This document shows positions 15,166-24,952 of a stretch of 64,000 bases of DNA, piece by piece (position 1 is the first letter of the stretch; each line of letters begins with the position of its first letter). The position numbers and the translations under genes were made by a program. The stretch is taken from positions 1-64,000 of the forward strand of contig JAEWBG010000004.1 of the NCBI GenBank assembly GCA_023391335.1. The letters are read 5' to 3'. Under the pieces are notes generated by a model, which saw nothing but the letters and a program-made list of their open reading frames with translations, made no database searches and was not told the DNA's origin. This DNA is from Pseudomonadota bacterium (GTDB taxonomy: Bacteria > Pseudomonadota > Gammaproteobacteria > Steroidobacterales > Steroidobacteraceae).

Positions 15166-15878
15166 CCCCAACTCAGATCCCGCTTGGGATCGGGCTGCGC
15201 GATAGTTCGGTGTTCGCGAGCTATTGGGCAGGTCGCAATCGCGCGGTCATCGACGCACTCCTCGCGCTCGTACCTCAGTCCCTTCCGACCTGCGTCTGGC
15301 TGCACGCTGCAGTAGGGCTGGGTAAGACGCATTTGCTGCAGGCACTCTGCGCGCGGGCCGGTGAGCGCGGGGAGAGTGCTGCTTACTTGCCGCTCAAACA
15401 GGCGCGTTCCATGGGGCCTGAAGTACTCGTTGGGCTCGGGCAGCTGGCGCTGGTGTGTCTAGACGATGCTGAGGCAGTGCTTGGAGACTCAGACTGGGAA
15501 CGCGCGTTGTTCCGCCTTCATCAGGAGCTGGACGAGCAGCGTGGCCGCGTCGTTGTTTCGGCGACCAAACCTCCTGCCGCATTGCCGATCAAGCTGCGCG
15601 ATCTTGCGTCGCGGCTAAATGGCGGCCTCGTGTTGACGTTGCAACCGCTCGACGACTCTGAGCAACTCGAGGCGTTGCAGTTGCGGGCGCAACTGCGCGG
15701 CTTTGAGCTGCCCGACGAAACCGCCCAGTTCCTCATCCGGCGTTTGCCGAGACAAATGGGAGCGCTGTTTAGCTTCTTGGATCGCCTCGACCGAGCGTCC
15801 TTGGCGGCACAGCGTAAGTTGACTGTGCCGTTCGTGAAGCAGGTGCTATCCCAAGAGCGTGCTCAAGATCCGCAATGA
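15162..15878 (+). CDS. hda: DnaA regulatory inactivator Hda
   Basis: 238 residues. An AAA+ relative of DnaA domain III that, with the loaded sliding clamp, stimulates ATP hydrolysis by DnaA after initiation. The N-terminal QIPLGIGLRD is the expected clamp-binding segment. Walker A is AAVGLGKTHLLQ (about 49-60), Walker B is LVCLDDAE, and a C-terminal lid is present. It lacks the DnaA DNA-binding domain, as expected for Hda. Four-base overlap with the preceding gene; the next gene (DUF2069) is convergent. Confidence 0.93.
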   Translation: MTPTQIPLGIGLRDSSVFASYWAGRNRAVIDALLALVPQSLPTCVWLHAAVGLGKTHLLQALCARAGERGESAAYLPLKQARSMGPEVLVGLGQLALVCLDDAEAVLGDSDWERALFRLHQELDEQRGRVVVSATKPPAALPIKLRDLASRLNGGLVLTLQPLDDSEQLEALQLRAQLRGFELPDETAQFLIRRLPRQMGALFSFLDRLDRASLAAQRKLTVPFVKQVLSQERAQDPQ

Positions 15879-15879
15879 A

Positions 15880-16239
15880 TCACTGCGGCGGAGCCGGCCG
15901 AGTCACGCGCAGATACGCGATCAAGCTCACGAACAGAACGAACGACACGCAGATCACGAGCGCGGCCCAGTCCCGCCACGTTGGATTGGCGATGGCCTCC
16001 GTGAGTCCAACGATCAGATAAGGGATGACGCAGAGCGTGAAGATCGCGTAGGTCTTTCGATGTCGCCGCAACAGCCACGCAAGCGGAATCCACAGCGGAG
16101 CCGTCAAGACCAGCGTCCACATACCCGCGCTCACGGACACTCCGCTAGCGAATATGCGCCAGCCAACTGCGGCGAGCAGCGCTCCAGCGCCCGCGAGCAC
16201 ACATGCGCGGGCGACCGGCTCCATGGATGTCGCCGTCAT
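15880..16239 (-). CDS. DUF2069 family membrane protein
   Basis: 119 residues with four predicted transmembrane helices (for example TLVLTAPLWIPLAWLL and AALVICVSFVLFVSLIAYL). The spacing of WRIFASG and the TYAIFTLCVIPYLIVGLTEA segment match DUF2069. Function unknown; commonly encoded next to wrbA. The ATG at 16239 overlaps the wrbA stop by four bases, which fixes the start against a longer open frame. It converges on hda with a single base between the two stops. Confidence 0.88.
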   Translation of the reverse strand: MTATSMEPVARACVLAGAGALLAAVGWRIFASGVSVSAGMWTLVLTAPLWIPLAWLLRRHRKTYAIFTLCVIPYLIVGLTEAIANPTWRDWAALVICVSFVLFVSLIAYLRVTRPAPPQ

Positions 16240-16829
16240 CGCTGGAGCCGCACCGCGAGTTCGGCGACGCGCTTGCCCAATGCCTGCGCCAGCGTCTTTT
16301 CGTCGTCCGATACTTTGCCAATCCCGGAGTGGCTCGCCACGTGAGTGGCCCCGTAGGGCGAGCCGCCACTGCGGGTTTGATTCAGTGCGGTTTCGGTGAA
16401 GGGCAGGCCGACGATGTACATGCCGTGGTGCAGGAGCGGCAGCATCATGCTGAGTAGGGTCGACTCCTGACCGCCGTGCATCGTCTGCGTCGAGGTAAAG
16501 ACCGCCGCCGGCTTCCCCGCGAGTACGCCCGGTAGCCACAGTGCGCTGGTCCCATCCAGAAAGTACTTGAGAGGCGCGGCCATATTCCCGAATCGGGTCG
16601 GGCTGCCGAGCACAAGCGCGGCGCACTGACGCAAATCATCGTGCGTCGCATAAGGAGGGCCGTCCGCGGGAACGGGGGCGACCGGTTCGTCGATCCCGGT
16701 TGTCACCGCCGGGACGGTGCGCAAACGTGCACTTGCACCGTTCACGGACTCCACGCCGCGAGCAATATGACGCGCCAGCTCGGCAGTGCTGCCTTTGCGC
16801 GAATAAAACAAAACCAATACCTCGATCAT
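16236..16829 (-). CDS. wrbA: NAD(P)H:quinone oxidoreductase WrbA
   Basis: 197 residues, the usual size. A tetrameric FMN flavodoxin-like protein that reduces quinones by two electrons. The N-terminal LVLFYSRKGSTAELARHI is the FMN phosphate loop. GSPTRFGNMAAPLKYFLD and FTSTQTMHGGQESTLLSM carry the isoalloxazine-binding loops, and GGSPYGATHVA is the family's C-terminal motif. It is translationally coupled to the DUF2069 gene. Confidence 0.95.
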   Translation of the reverse strand: MIEVLVLFYSRKGSTAELARHIARGVESVNGASARLRTVPAVTTGIDEPVAPVPADGPPYATHDDLRQCAALVLGSPTRFGNMAAPLKYFLDGTSALWLPGVLAGKPAAVFTSTQTMHGGQESTLLSMMLPLLHHGMYIVGLPFTETALNQTRSGGSPYGATHVASHSGIGKVSDDEKTLAQALGKRVAELAVRLQR

Positions 16830-17160
16830 GTGGAGAAAACTCCCGGGATAGACGCTTTGCTCGGCCCGTGTGGACGCCGCGCAACGAATTCAGCCTGTTT
16901 TGCCGCGCGCATTGTATGTGGGCGCGAACTTGACGGTGCAGAAAACCGTTGTTACGTTCGGTGAAAACCGGGTTTTTCTAGGCTTTAGCAGCGCGACGCG
17001 AAGCCGCCCGAATAAGTCAGGGGATTGCATCGGTCGCGTCGAAGCGGAACTCCATTCGCGGCGGAAGGACGAAATCTAAGCGTGTTACACCTGTGCTCAC
17101 CGCACGGGGCGAGGAACGGCCAGTGACCGTTCGTCGCCTTCACTTAAGCCGAGGTCGGCC
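16830..17160. other. Divergent intergenic region between wrbA and the lipoprotein gene
   Basis: 331 bases with no gene. The only structured signals are a promoter-like pair at 16930-16958 reading rightward and the short palindromic stretch AAAACCGGGTTTTT near 16964-16977. Confidence 0.5.
16930..16958 (+). promoter_or_regulatory. Candidate sigma-70 promoter for the lipoprotein/acylphosphatase genes
   Basis: TTGACG (16930-16935), 17-bp spacer, TACGTT (16953-16958). The -35 is good but the -10 is weak. It would give a leader of about 195 bases before the start at 17161. Confidence 0.4.
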
Positions 17161-17481
17161 ATGATTCGCGTCGGAGCAAAAAGAGTTGCGACTGCACTGC
17201 TCGTTGCGCTGGGTCTCGCCGCATGCGCAGGTGCTCCCGTGCAGGAAATGAGCAATGCTCGGCAAGCGATCCGCGCGGCTCGCGATGCGGGCGCGGCCAA
17301 AGCGGCACCGCAAACCCTACGTGAGGCCCAAGCCCTGTTGGATCGCGCCGAGAACAACCTGCAGCGTCGCGAATATCGGGAAGCTCGCCGCGACGCCGTT
17401 GCTGCACGCGACAAGGCCAGTGAAGCCCTGAGCGTCTCGCGCCCCTTGAGCACTGCTGCGGCCGGCGACGGCTCGGGCTGA
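17161..17481 (+). CDS. Small lipoprotein, DUF4398-like
   Basis: 106 residues. The N-terminus has a basic start, a hydrophobic core and the lipobox LAAC (Cys at about 21), so it should be lipidated and membrane-anchored facing the periplasm. The mature part is alanine-rich and helical with EAQALLDRAENNLQRREYREARRDAVAARDKA, a pattern resembling the DUF4398 domain found in small lipoproteins. Function unknown. acyP follows 13 bases later. Confidence 0.78.
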   Translation: MIRVGAKRVATALLVALGLAACAGAPVQEMSNARQAIRAARDAGAAKAAPQTLREAQALLDRAENNLQRREYREARRDAVAARDKASEALSVSRPLSTAAAGDGSG

Positions 17482-17494
17482 GCACATTCGTCTG

Positions 17495-17782
17495 ATGGCC
17501 GATCTGCATGCACGCCGATGCCATGTATCGGGCCGGGTACAGGGCGTCTTCTTCCGCGCTTCCACGCGTCAGAAGGCCGTGGAACTAGGCTGTGCTGGAT
17601 ACGCGAAGAATTTGGCCGACGGACGGGTTGAAGTGCTTGCGATCGGTGAGCCCACCGCAGTCGCGCAACTGATCGAATGGCTCTGGCTAGGTCCGCCCGC
17701 AGCGCGGGTCACCGCGGTTGAAGTAGAAGAATTGGACCTGAGCGCCTTGCAGCAGATACCTGCTGGGTTTGCGACCGGGTAG
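17495..17782 (+). CDS. acyP: Acylphosphatase
   Basis: 95 residues, typical size. Hydrolyses the carboxyl-phosphate bond of acylphosphates. The signature GRVQGVFFRASTR contains the catalytic Arg, and GYAKNLADGRVEV contains the catalytic Asn. ATG at 17495. It closely follows the lipoprotein gene and is convergent with the lytic transglycosylase gene. Confidence 0.94.
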   Translation: MADLHARRCHVSGRVQGVFFRASTRQKAVELGCAGYAKNLADGRVEVLAIGEPTAVAQLIEWLWLGPPAARVTAVEVEELDLSALQQIPAGFATG

Positions 17783-17799
17783 TGCTTGCGGGACCGCCG

Positions 17800-18366
17800 C
17801 TAGCGGTACTGCCAGCGGTTGGCCAAGCGGGTCAAAACGGCATCGGCGTAGTTGCGTCGCCCGATGCTGCCGTTGTATCGAGCCAGCGCCTTGGTGTAGT
17901 CGCCCTTTTCGCGATCCAAATAGAACTTGAGGATCGTGCACCCCATGCGGATGTTTTGCGGGATGCGCACCAGTTCGGAGTTCGTCATTCCGAGTTGGCG
18001 CGGCCAGAACGGCATGATCTGCATCAACCCGACTGCACCGGCTGACGACACCGCCCAGCGGTCGAAGCGGCTTTCCACGTCGATGACCGCCATGACCAGC
18101 GCCGGAGGGAGTTTCAGACGTTTCGCCTCGCAATGGACGTGCTCGAGGATCTGGGTGCGCTCCTGTTGGTCTTGAACGACCTTGCGCAGCTTGGGCTCCA
18201 TCGCCGCCCACCAAACCTGCTGATCGAAGCGATCCTCGAAGCATTCCCCGGCCACGCGAGCCTTCTCGAGGACCGCGCCAAGTTCCGGGTCCTGCTGGCG
18301 ATCGGCCCAGGCGGGCACGGCACAGAGCGCGGCAAACAGAATCCAAATGTGACGAAGGCAGCTCAT
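17800..18366 (-). CDS. Lytic transglycosylase, SLT family
   Basis: 188 residues. MSCLRHIWILFAALCAVPAWA is a signal peptide, so the enzyme acts in the periplasm. The SLT domain shows AVIDVESRFDRWAVSS with the catalytic Glu, then AGAVGLMQIMP and ALARYNGS, the standard goose-lysozyme-type motifs for cleaving glycan strands with 1,6-anhydro product. A small stand-alone member with about 65 residues before the catalytic core. It lies divergent from pssA. Confidence 0.92.
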   Translation of the reverse strand: MSCLRHIWILFAALCAVPAWADRQQDPELGAVLEKARVAGECFEDRFDQQVWWAAMEPKLRKVVQDQQERTQILEHVHCEAKRLKLPPALVMAVIDVESRFDRWAVSSAGAVGLMQIMPFWPRQLGMTNSELVRIPQNIRMGCTILKFYLDREKGDYTKALARYNGSIGRRNYADAVLTRLANRWQYR

Positions 18367-18582
18367 AGTGATGGAAGCGTGACAGCCGCATGGTCCATGG
18401 GCGGCTTGTTACTCGCCATGATGCAGCTCACATGATGCCGAACGGAACGCAGCGCAATGCGCGTTGTCCGAGCGGCGGCGCGCACAATATCATGGCGCTC
18501 CTCCCCGAACCGGCTGGACGCATCAGCCTTACTCGTGGCCACCGAACATTTCCGTCGTCAGGACTATTCTTCTTTTTTCAAC

Positions 18583-19392
18583 ATGAGCGCCGTCGACGAA
18601 TCCGATTCGAATTCCGCAGCCCCGGCGCGCGGCGTGTATTGGCTGCCGAACCTGTTCACTACCGGGACGTTGTTCGGCGGGTTCTACGCGATCGTCTCCG
18701 CCATCAATGGCGACTTCCCGCGCGCGGCCATCGCCATCTTCGCGGCAATGATTTTCGACGGCTTGGATGGGCGCGTGGCGCGCTGGACGAACACCCAAAG
18801 CGACTTCGGCAAGGAGTACGACAGCCTTTGCGACATGGTCGCATTCGGCCTGGCGCCGGCAATCGTCGCGTATCAATGGGGTGTCGCATTGATCGCCGAC
18901 TACGGTCGCTTCTGGGGCCGTTTCGGCTGGCTTGCGACTTTCTTCTACGCGGTCGCCGCCGCGCTGCGCCTTGCCCGTTTCAACTCGCGCCACGCCGTTG
19001 CGGACAAGCGCTACTTCGAAGGACTGCCTAGTCCATCCGCTGCTGCGACTGTGGCCGGATTCATTTGGGTGATGAGCAACTTCGAAGTTTGGGGACTGCC
19101 CGCTCTGGTGCTCGCGTTCACGGTCACGATCTGCATCGGCGCGTTGATGGTCAGCAAGTTCTCTTACTGGAGCGGCAAGGAGTTGGATCTGCGCGGACGC
19201 ATCAAGTGGATTTACGCGTCGGCAATTCCCCTTATCTATGTCGTCGTTTTCGTAAATCCGCCCGTCTCGCTATTCACGCTGTTCGGCGTTTATGCGGCCT
19301 CCGCGCCCGCGTACTGGTTGTATCGTCGGGTGCGTCGTCGCCACGTCAAAGCAGTGCACGAACCTGTCGATCCGCACGTCGGCGGCGAATGA
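18583..19392 (+). CDS. pssA: CDP-diacylglycerol--serine O-phosphatidyltransferase
   Basis: 269 residues. Makes phosphatidylserine in the membrane, the precursor of phosphatidylethanolamine. The CDP-alcohol motif is DGLDGRVARWTNTQSDFGKEYDSLCD (listed by parts: DGLDGRVAR, then FGKEYDSLCD), as in the type II PssA enzymes. About eight hydrophobic helices follow. I chose the ATG at 18583; the 42 extra upstream codons have no family similarity. The stop overlaps the start of the next gene. Confidence 0.93.
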   Translation: MSAVDESDSNSAAPARGVYWLPNLFTTGTLFGGFYAIVSAINGDFPRAAIAIFAAMIFDGLDGRVARWTNTQSDFGKEYDSLCDMVAFGLAPAIVAYQWGVALIADYGRFWGRFGWLATFFYAVAAALRLARFNSRHAVADKRYFEGLPSPSAAATVAGFIWVMSNFEVWGLPALVLAFTVTICIGALMVSKFSYWSGKELDLRGRIKWIYASAIPLIYVVVFVNPPVSLFTLFGVYAASAPAYWLYRRVRRRHVKAVHEPVDPHVGGE

Positions 19393-20201
19393 TGAGTACC
19401 AAGATTCGTTATCTCCAGGCGCTTGGTATCGATGTTTGGACCCGTCGTTCGCAGGCCGCCCACCGTGCGGAAGAAGTCGGCGAAGCTGCGGTTCTGGACG
19501 CACCCCCGGCGGTAGCTGCTGAGCAGTCCCGTGCCGCCTTAGTTGAATCCGTCGTTCCGCGCGAAAGAACGCCTGCGTCGCAAACCGCGATCCGTCGCAA
19601 CGATTCAGAGCTGCCCGCATCGGTAGCGGCGCTGGATTGGGAAGGACTGCGCGGTGCCGTGAGTACGTGCACTGCCTGTTCGCTGCACACCTCGCGCACT
19701 CAATCGGTGTTCGGAGTGGGCAATCGCCAGGCGCAGTGGATGATCATCGGCGAGGCGCCCGGGGCCGAAGAAGACAAGCAAGGCGAGCCGTTCGTCGGTC
19801 GCGCGGGGCAGTTGTTGAATGCAATGCTCAAGTCGATCGCCTTGGCGCGCGAACAGGTGTTCATCGCGAACATCTTGAAGTCGCGACCGCCGAACAATCG
19901 CGATCCCAAGCCGGAAGAAGTGGCCGCGTGTATTCCTTTTCTGTATCGCCAAATCGAACTGATCAATCCCGTCCTGCTGCTTTGCGTGGGGCGCATTGCC
20001 GCACAAACCCTACTTCAGACCGATACGCCGATCGGTAGACTGCGGGGCACGCTGCATCGCATCGCTAATAATCGACCGATGATCGTGACGTATCACCCCG
20101 CTTATCTGTTACGCAGTCCCGCCGAAAAGCGCAAAGCCTGGAGCGATCTGAAGCTTGCGGTGCAGACGTTCGAGCGGCTGCGTGCCGAGGCCGCCGCGTG
20201 A
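19389..20201 (+). CDS. Uracil-DNA glycosylase, family 4/5-like, with a Cys-to-Ser change
   Basis: 270 residues. Removes uracil from DNA. Motif 1 GEAPGAEEDKQGEPFVGRAG and motif 2 TYHPAYLLRSP identify the iron-sulfur UDG superfamily. The cluster ligands C-x2-C appear in STCTACSLH and a later Cys in EVAACIPFL, but the usual KCRPP reads KSRPP (codon 19881-19883 is TCG), leaving three obvious ligands. An Ala/Arg-rich N-terminal region of about 85 residues precedes the domain. ATG 19389 overlaps the pssA stop; ATG 19392 is equally possible. It overlaps rimI by four bases. Confidence 0.9.
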   Translation: MMSTKIRYLQALGIDVWTRRSQAAHRAEEVGEAAVLDAPPAVAAEQSRAALVESVVPRERTPASQTAIRRNDSELPASVAALDWEGLRGAVSTCTACSLHTSRTQSVFGVGNRQAQWMIIGEAPGAEEDKQGEPFVGRAGQLLNAMLKSIALAREQVFIANILKSRPPNNRDPKPEEVAACIPFLYRQIELINPVLLLCVGRIAAQTLLQTDTPIGRLRGTLHRIANNRPMIVTYHPAYLLRSPAEKRKAWSDLKLAVQTFERLRAEAAA

Positions 20202-20689
20202 GCGCGGAGCTCGATCGCAGCAAATTACTCGTCTCGGCGCGGTTCCGGCCGATGACCTTGGCCGATGTGCCTGGCGTGATCGCGGTCGAGAGAGCGTCGT
20301 ATCCCTTTCCCTGGAGCGATGGCGTGTTTCGCGACTGCATCCGCGTCGGTTATCTGTGCCGCGTCGTGGAATGCTTAGGCGAGATTGGGGGCTACGGCAT
20401 CATGTCGTACGGCGCCGGCGAGGCGCACATTCTGAATATCTGCATCCGAGAAGACTTGCGCGGCGGCGGATTGGGCCGGCGGTTGATGCTGTATTTGCTC
20501 GACCGGGCTCGGGGCGCCGGCATGCAAGACGCCTTCTTGGAAGTGAGGCCTTCGAATCCCAATGCGATCGCACTCTATGAATCGCTGGGCTTCGTCCGCG
20601 TTGGCATGCGCAAGGGCTACTACCAAGCTCATCAGGGCCGCGAAGACGCGCTCGTTTATAAATTGATCTTGAGCCAAGCCGACGAGTAA
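20198..20689 (+). CDS. rimI: Ribosomal protein bS18-alanine N-acetyltransferase
   Basis: 163 residues. A GNAT enzyme that acetylates the N-terminus of bS18. RPMTLADVPGVIAVERASYPFPWS is the usual N-terminal segment. HILNICIREDLRGGGLGRRL binds acetyl-CoA, and LEVRPSNPNAIALYESLGF is the C-terminal RimI signature. It uses GTG at 20198, overlapping the UDG stop. The short N-terminal extension before FRPMT is uncertain. Confidence 0.93.
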   Translation: MSAELDRSKLLVSARFRPMTLADVPGVIAVERASYPFPWSDGVFRDCIRVGYLCRVVECLGEIGGYGIMSYGAGEAHILNICIREDLRGGGLGRRLMLYLLDRARGAGMQDAFLEVRPSNPNAIALYESLGFVRVGMRKGYYQAHQGREDALVYKLILSQADE

Positions 20690-20746
20690 GCGTCTTGCGA
20701 CGCTCGCGGGCAGCTACAATGCCGCGCCTTTCTATTGCCCCCGACT

Positions 20747-22342
<1,596 letters not shown>

Positions 22343-22354
22343 GAGTCAGAGTCG

Positions 22355-22522
22355 GACGCAACACAAAGGGCGCAAAGGAGAAAATAGGTACGGGCAAGGA
22401 ACGCTCTTGCGTGCTTCATGCGCGCGCTCTTTGTGTTCTTCCTGCTTCCTCTTTGCATCAATGCCGCTGATGGTCGATTCTGCATTCTATTGGATGTTGT
22501 TTTGCGTTCTTTGTGTTGCGTC
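22355..22522. repeat. Inverted repeat of period-9 AACACAAAG-type arrays (copy 1)
   Basis: The left arm GACGCAACACAAAGGGCGCAAAGG lies at about 22355-22378 (quoted by parts: GACGCAACACAAAG then GGCGCAAAGG). The right arm TTTGCGTTCTTTGTGTTGCG begins at 22501 and is its near-exact reverse complement. It fills most of the gap between prfC and the MFS gene. No gene is supported inside the loop. Confidence 0.75.
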
Positions 22523-22546
22523 TTCTCTTCTTCTGAGGCTAAAACA

Positions 22547-23794
22547 ATGAAATCGCCGCTCCTGCAGAAGAAAGTTATCTCCTGGGCATTCTACGACTGG
22601 GCGAACTCATCCTTCGCAACCACGGTCATGGCGGGATTCTTTCCGCTCTACTTCAAGCAGTACTGGAATGCGGGCGTTCCGGCGACCGAAAGTACGCTGC
22701 GTTTGGGGCTTGCCAACGGCGCTGCGAGTTTGGTCGTCGCCATCATGGCGCCGCTCGTCGGTGCTATTGCCGATAAGAGCGGCAGTCGTGTTCGTTTGCT
22801 CGGGTTGTTCACCGTGCTCGGCGCGGCGATGACGTCTGCGCTGTACTTGGTCGAGAAGGGTGAATGGATGCAGGCCGCGCTGTTTTACGCACTCGCATCG
22901 ATCGGCTTTTGGGGCGGGAATCAGTTCTACGATTCATTGATCACCGACGTCTCCGAAGAGCGCGACTACGACTTGGTCTCCGGCTACGGTTACGCGCTCG
23001 GCTACCTCGGCGGCGGCCTCTTGTTCCTCATCAACGTGCTGATGGTTACGCACCCATCGAACTTCGGCATCGCCGATGCAAGCGCTGCGGTGAAGTTGTC
23101 TTTCGTCAGCGTAGGGATCTGGTGGCTCATGTTCACCGTGCCGACGCTGTTGTTCGTCAAAGAAGGACGAGCCAATGCGCCGCTGCCGTACGGCCGCGCG
23201 ATTCGCGAGGGATGGAATGAGATCCGCGGGACGTTGAGTCACTTGAAAGGCGACCGCGCGCTGCTCTGGTTCTTACTTGCGTACTGGTGCTACATCGATG
23301 GCGTGAACACGATCATCAAGATGGCGGTCGACTACGGGCTTTCGTTAGGCCTGAAGCAGGCAAGTCTGATTCAAGCGCTGCTGCTCGTGCAGTTCGTCGG
23401 ATTTCCTGCGGCGCTGTTGTTCGGGTGGCTTGGTAAGAAAATCGGCACACGCACGGGCATTTTCATCGCTATCGGCGTCTATGCGGGCGCTGCGTGCTAC
23501 GCGTATTTCATCGATACCGAGATCGAGTTTTTCGTTCTCGCGATCATCATTGGTCTCGTCCAAGGCGGCTTGCAGTCGCTCTCGCGCTCGATGTACGGAC
23601 GGCTCATTCCGACATCCAAAGCCGGTGAGTTCTTCGGCTTCTATAACTTGATGGGCAAAGCAGCAGCGATCCTCGGTCCAGTGTTGACGGGCGTCGTGGC
23701 GTACTTCACGAACGATCCACGCTTGGGGATCGTGTCGATCACGTTGCTGTTCGTGCTTGGCGCAGCCCTGCTGGCCCGCGTGCCCAGGACCTGA
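22547..23794 (+). CDS. MFS transporter, UMF1/Atg22-like family
   Basis: 415 residues with about twelve transmembrane segments. The N-terminal ISWAFYDWANSSFATTVMAGFFP is the signature of the UMF1 family of major facilitator proteins. Other landmarks are PLVGAIADKSGSRVRLL (the MFS loop 2-3 motif) and QGGLQSLSRSMYGRLIP. Substrate unknown. ATG at 22547 is preceded by CTGAGG; the 43 upstream in-frame codons derive from the repeat and were left out. Confidence 0.9.
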   Translation: MKSPLLQKKVISWAFYDWANSSFATTVMAGFFPLYFKQYWNAGVPATESTLRLGLANGAASLVVAIMAPLVGAIADKSGSRVRLLGLFTVLGAAMTSALYLVEKGEWMQAALFYALASIGFWGGNQFYDSLITDVSEERDYDLVSGYGYALGYLGGGLLFLINVLMVTHPSNFGIADASAAVKLSFVSVGIWWLMFTVPTLLFVKEGRANAPLPYGRAIREGWNEIRGTLSHLKGDRALLWFLLAYWCYIDGVNTIIKMAVDYGLSLGLKQASLIQALLLVQFVGFPAALLFGWLGKKIGTRTGIFIAIGVYAGAACYAYFIDTEIEFFVLAIIIGLVQGGLQSLSRSMYGRLIPTSKAGEFFGFYNLMGKAAAILGPVLTGVVAYFTNDPRLGIVSITLLFVLGAALLARVPRT

Positions 23795-23809
23795 AGAGGA
23801 CTTCTAGCA

Positions 23810-24035
23810 AAGACAAAGAACGCGAGAGCCGGAGCAACACAAAGAGCACAGAGAGCCACAAGGAAGCACAAAGAAGAAAAAGCGCGGGGCCGCCAAAGAA
23901 CGTGTTCGTCCGAGTGAGCTCCTCGATGCCCGATTCAGATCTATCGGCGCGCATGAGAGCGCTGCGCCAGGCTGCATGCGGACTGTGCCTTCTTTGTGTC
24001 CTTTGTTTTTCTATGTGCTCTTTGTGTTACGTCTT
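23810..24035. repeat. Inverted repeat of period-9 AACACAAAG-type arrays (copy 2)
   Basis: The left arm has nonamers AACACAAAG, AGCACAGAG, AGCCACAAG at 23836-23862. The right arm, 24014-24028 and around, reads TGTGCTCTTTGTGTT. It lies between the convergent MFS and mtfA genes and could give a long imperfect hairpin on both transcripts. Confidence 0.72.
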
Positions 24036-24045
24036 GTGATTCAAA

Positions 24046-24906
24046 CTAGCCGCCTCCGTCTATCGGCGGCTCCGGCCGAGGCACCCACGTCGTGGGATCC
24101 ACACGGAAATATTTCTGTAGCTGTGCATATAGCGCTGCGTGAGCCGTCGCGAGTTCGTGCGGTTTTTGAAAAAACGTTTCCGTGACCACCGCAAAGAACT
24201 CAGCAGGCGAGGTGGCTGCGTAAGGATCGATGATCGTCGGTTGCCCGCTATAGATTGCCGCGCGGAGTTGCCCGAACTCATTCCAGAACACGCGCGACCA
24301 GTCCTGGTATGCACGTTTGCTATTGAGCCCGGGCGCGCCATCCATGACCTCATCTTCCATATCGAGATAGTGCGCGAATTCGTGCAGCACCACATTGTGG
24401 CCGCCGAATTCTGCCTGCTGCACATCGTCCCAGGACAATAGGATGCGTCGTGAATCCCAGGCTTGTCCCGACAGCACTCGTCGACCTTCGGTGACTAATC
24501 CATGCCCGATCGCTCTGGTCTCTGCAACGACGAACGGCGAGGGATACACGAGAAGCGAAAACAAGTCGTCATACAGACCTTCGGCCGGCACGCGCGGACG
24601 ATTGATGACGAGCAAACAAGCATGCGCTGCAATGATCACCCGCATCTCGTCGGTGACGACTAGTTCGTTGCAACCGACGAACGTCTTCTCGTGCATGAAG
24701 ACCTGAATCAATCCTTGCAGACGTGTCCGCAATCCCGGCGGCAGCCAACGGTAGAACGCGACGCGATCGGTGAGGATTCGATCCCAGCTCGATGGAAACG
24801 ACTCGTTTTGCCAGCGCTCGCGGCGTTTGCGTTTGATGCGCGGCTCGATCGCGAGCCAGGCGGCAGTGCCGAGACCTGCGGTGATTAGGAGCAGAAAAAG
24901 GAACAC
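24046..24906 (-). CDS. mtfA: Zinc-dependent peptidase MtfA family (M90)
   Basis: 286 residues. The HExxH zinc motif appears as HEFAHYLDMED, followed by GLNSKRAYQDWSRVFW and EFFAVVTETFF, where the third zinc ligand is expected. This matches MtfA, which in E. coli binds the Mlc repressor and acts as an aminopeptidase. The N-terminal hydrophobic segment (MFLFLLLITAGLGTAAWLA) suggests a membrane anchor or signal. The next gene downstream-left in the plus direction, the transglutaminase, is on the same strand upstream of it. Confidence 0.9.
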   Translation of the reverse strand: MFLFLLLITAGLGTAAWLAIEPRIKRKRRERWQNESFPSSWDRILTDRVAFYRWLPPGLRTRLQGLIQVFMHEKTFVGCNELVVTDEMRVIIAAHACLLVINRPRVPAEGLYDDLFSLLVYPSPFVVAETRAIGHGLVTEGRRVLSGQAWDSRRILLSWDDVQQAEFGGHNVVLHEFAHYLDMEDEVMDGAPGLNSKRAYQDWSRVFWNEFGQLRAAIYSGQPTIIDPYAATSPAEFFAVVTETFFQKPHELATAHAALYAQLQKYFRVDPTTWVPRPEPPIDGGG

Positions 24907-24952
24907 AGGCCCGCCGATTTGGACTGATTTGCACGGACCATGAGGCCTGCCC

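Noticed and set aside
22418..22546. 43-residue hydrophobic extension of the MFS protein that looks like a signal sequence
   Set aside because: It is translated from the period-9 repeat; the family starts at the ISWAFYDWANSS region shortly after 22547.
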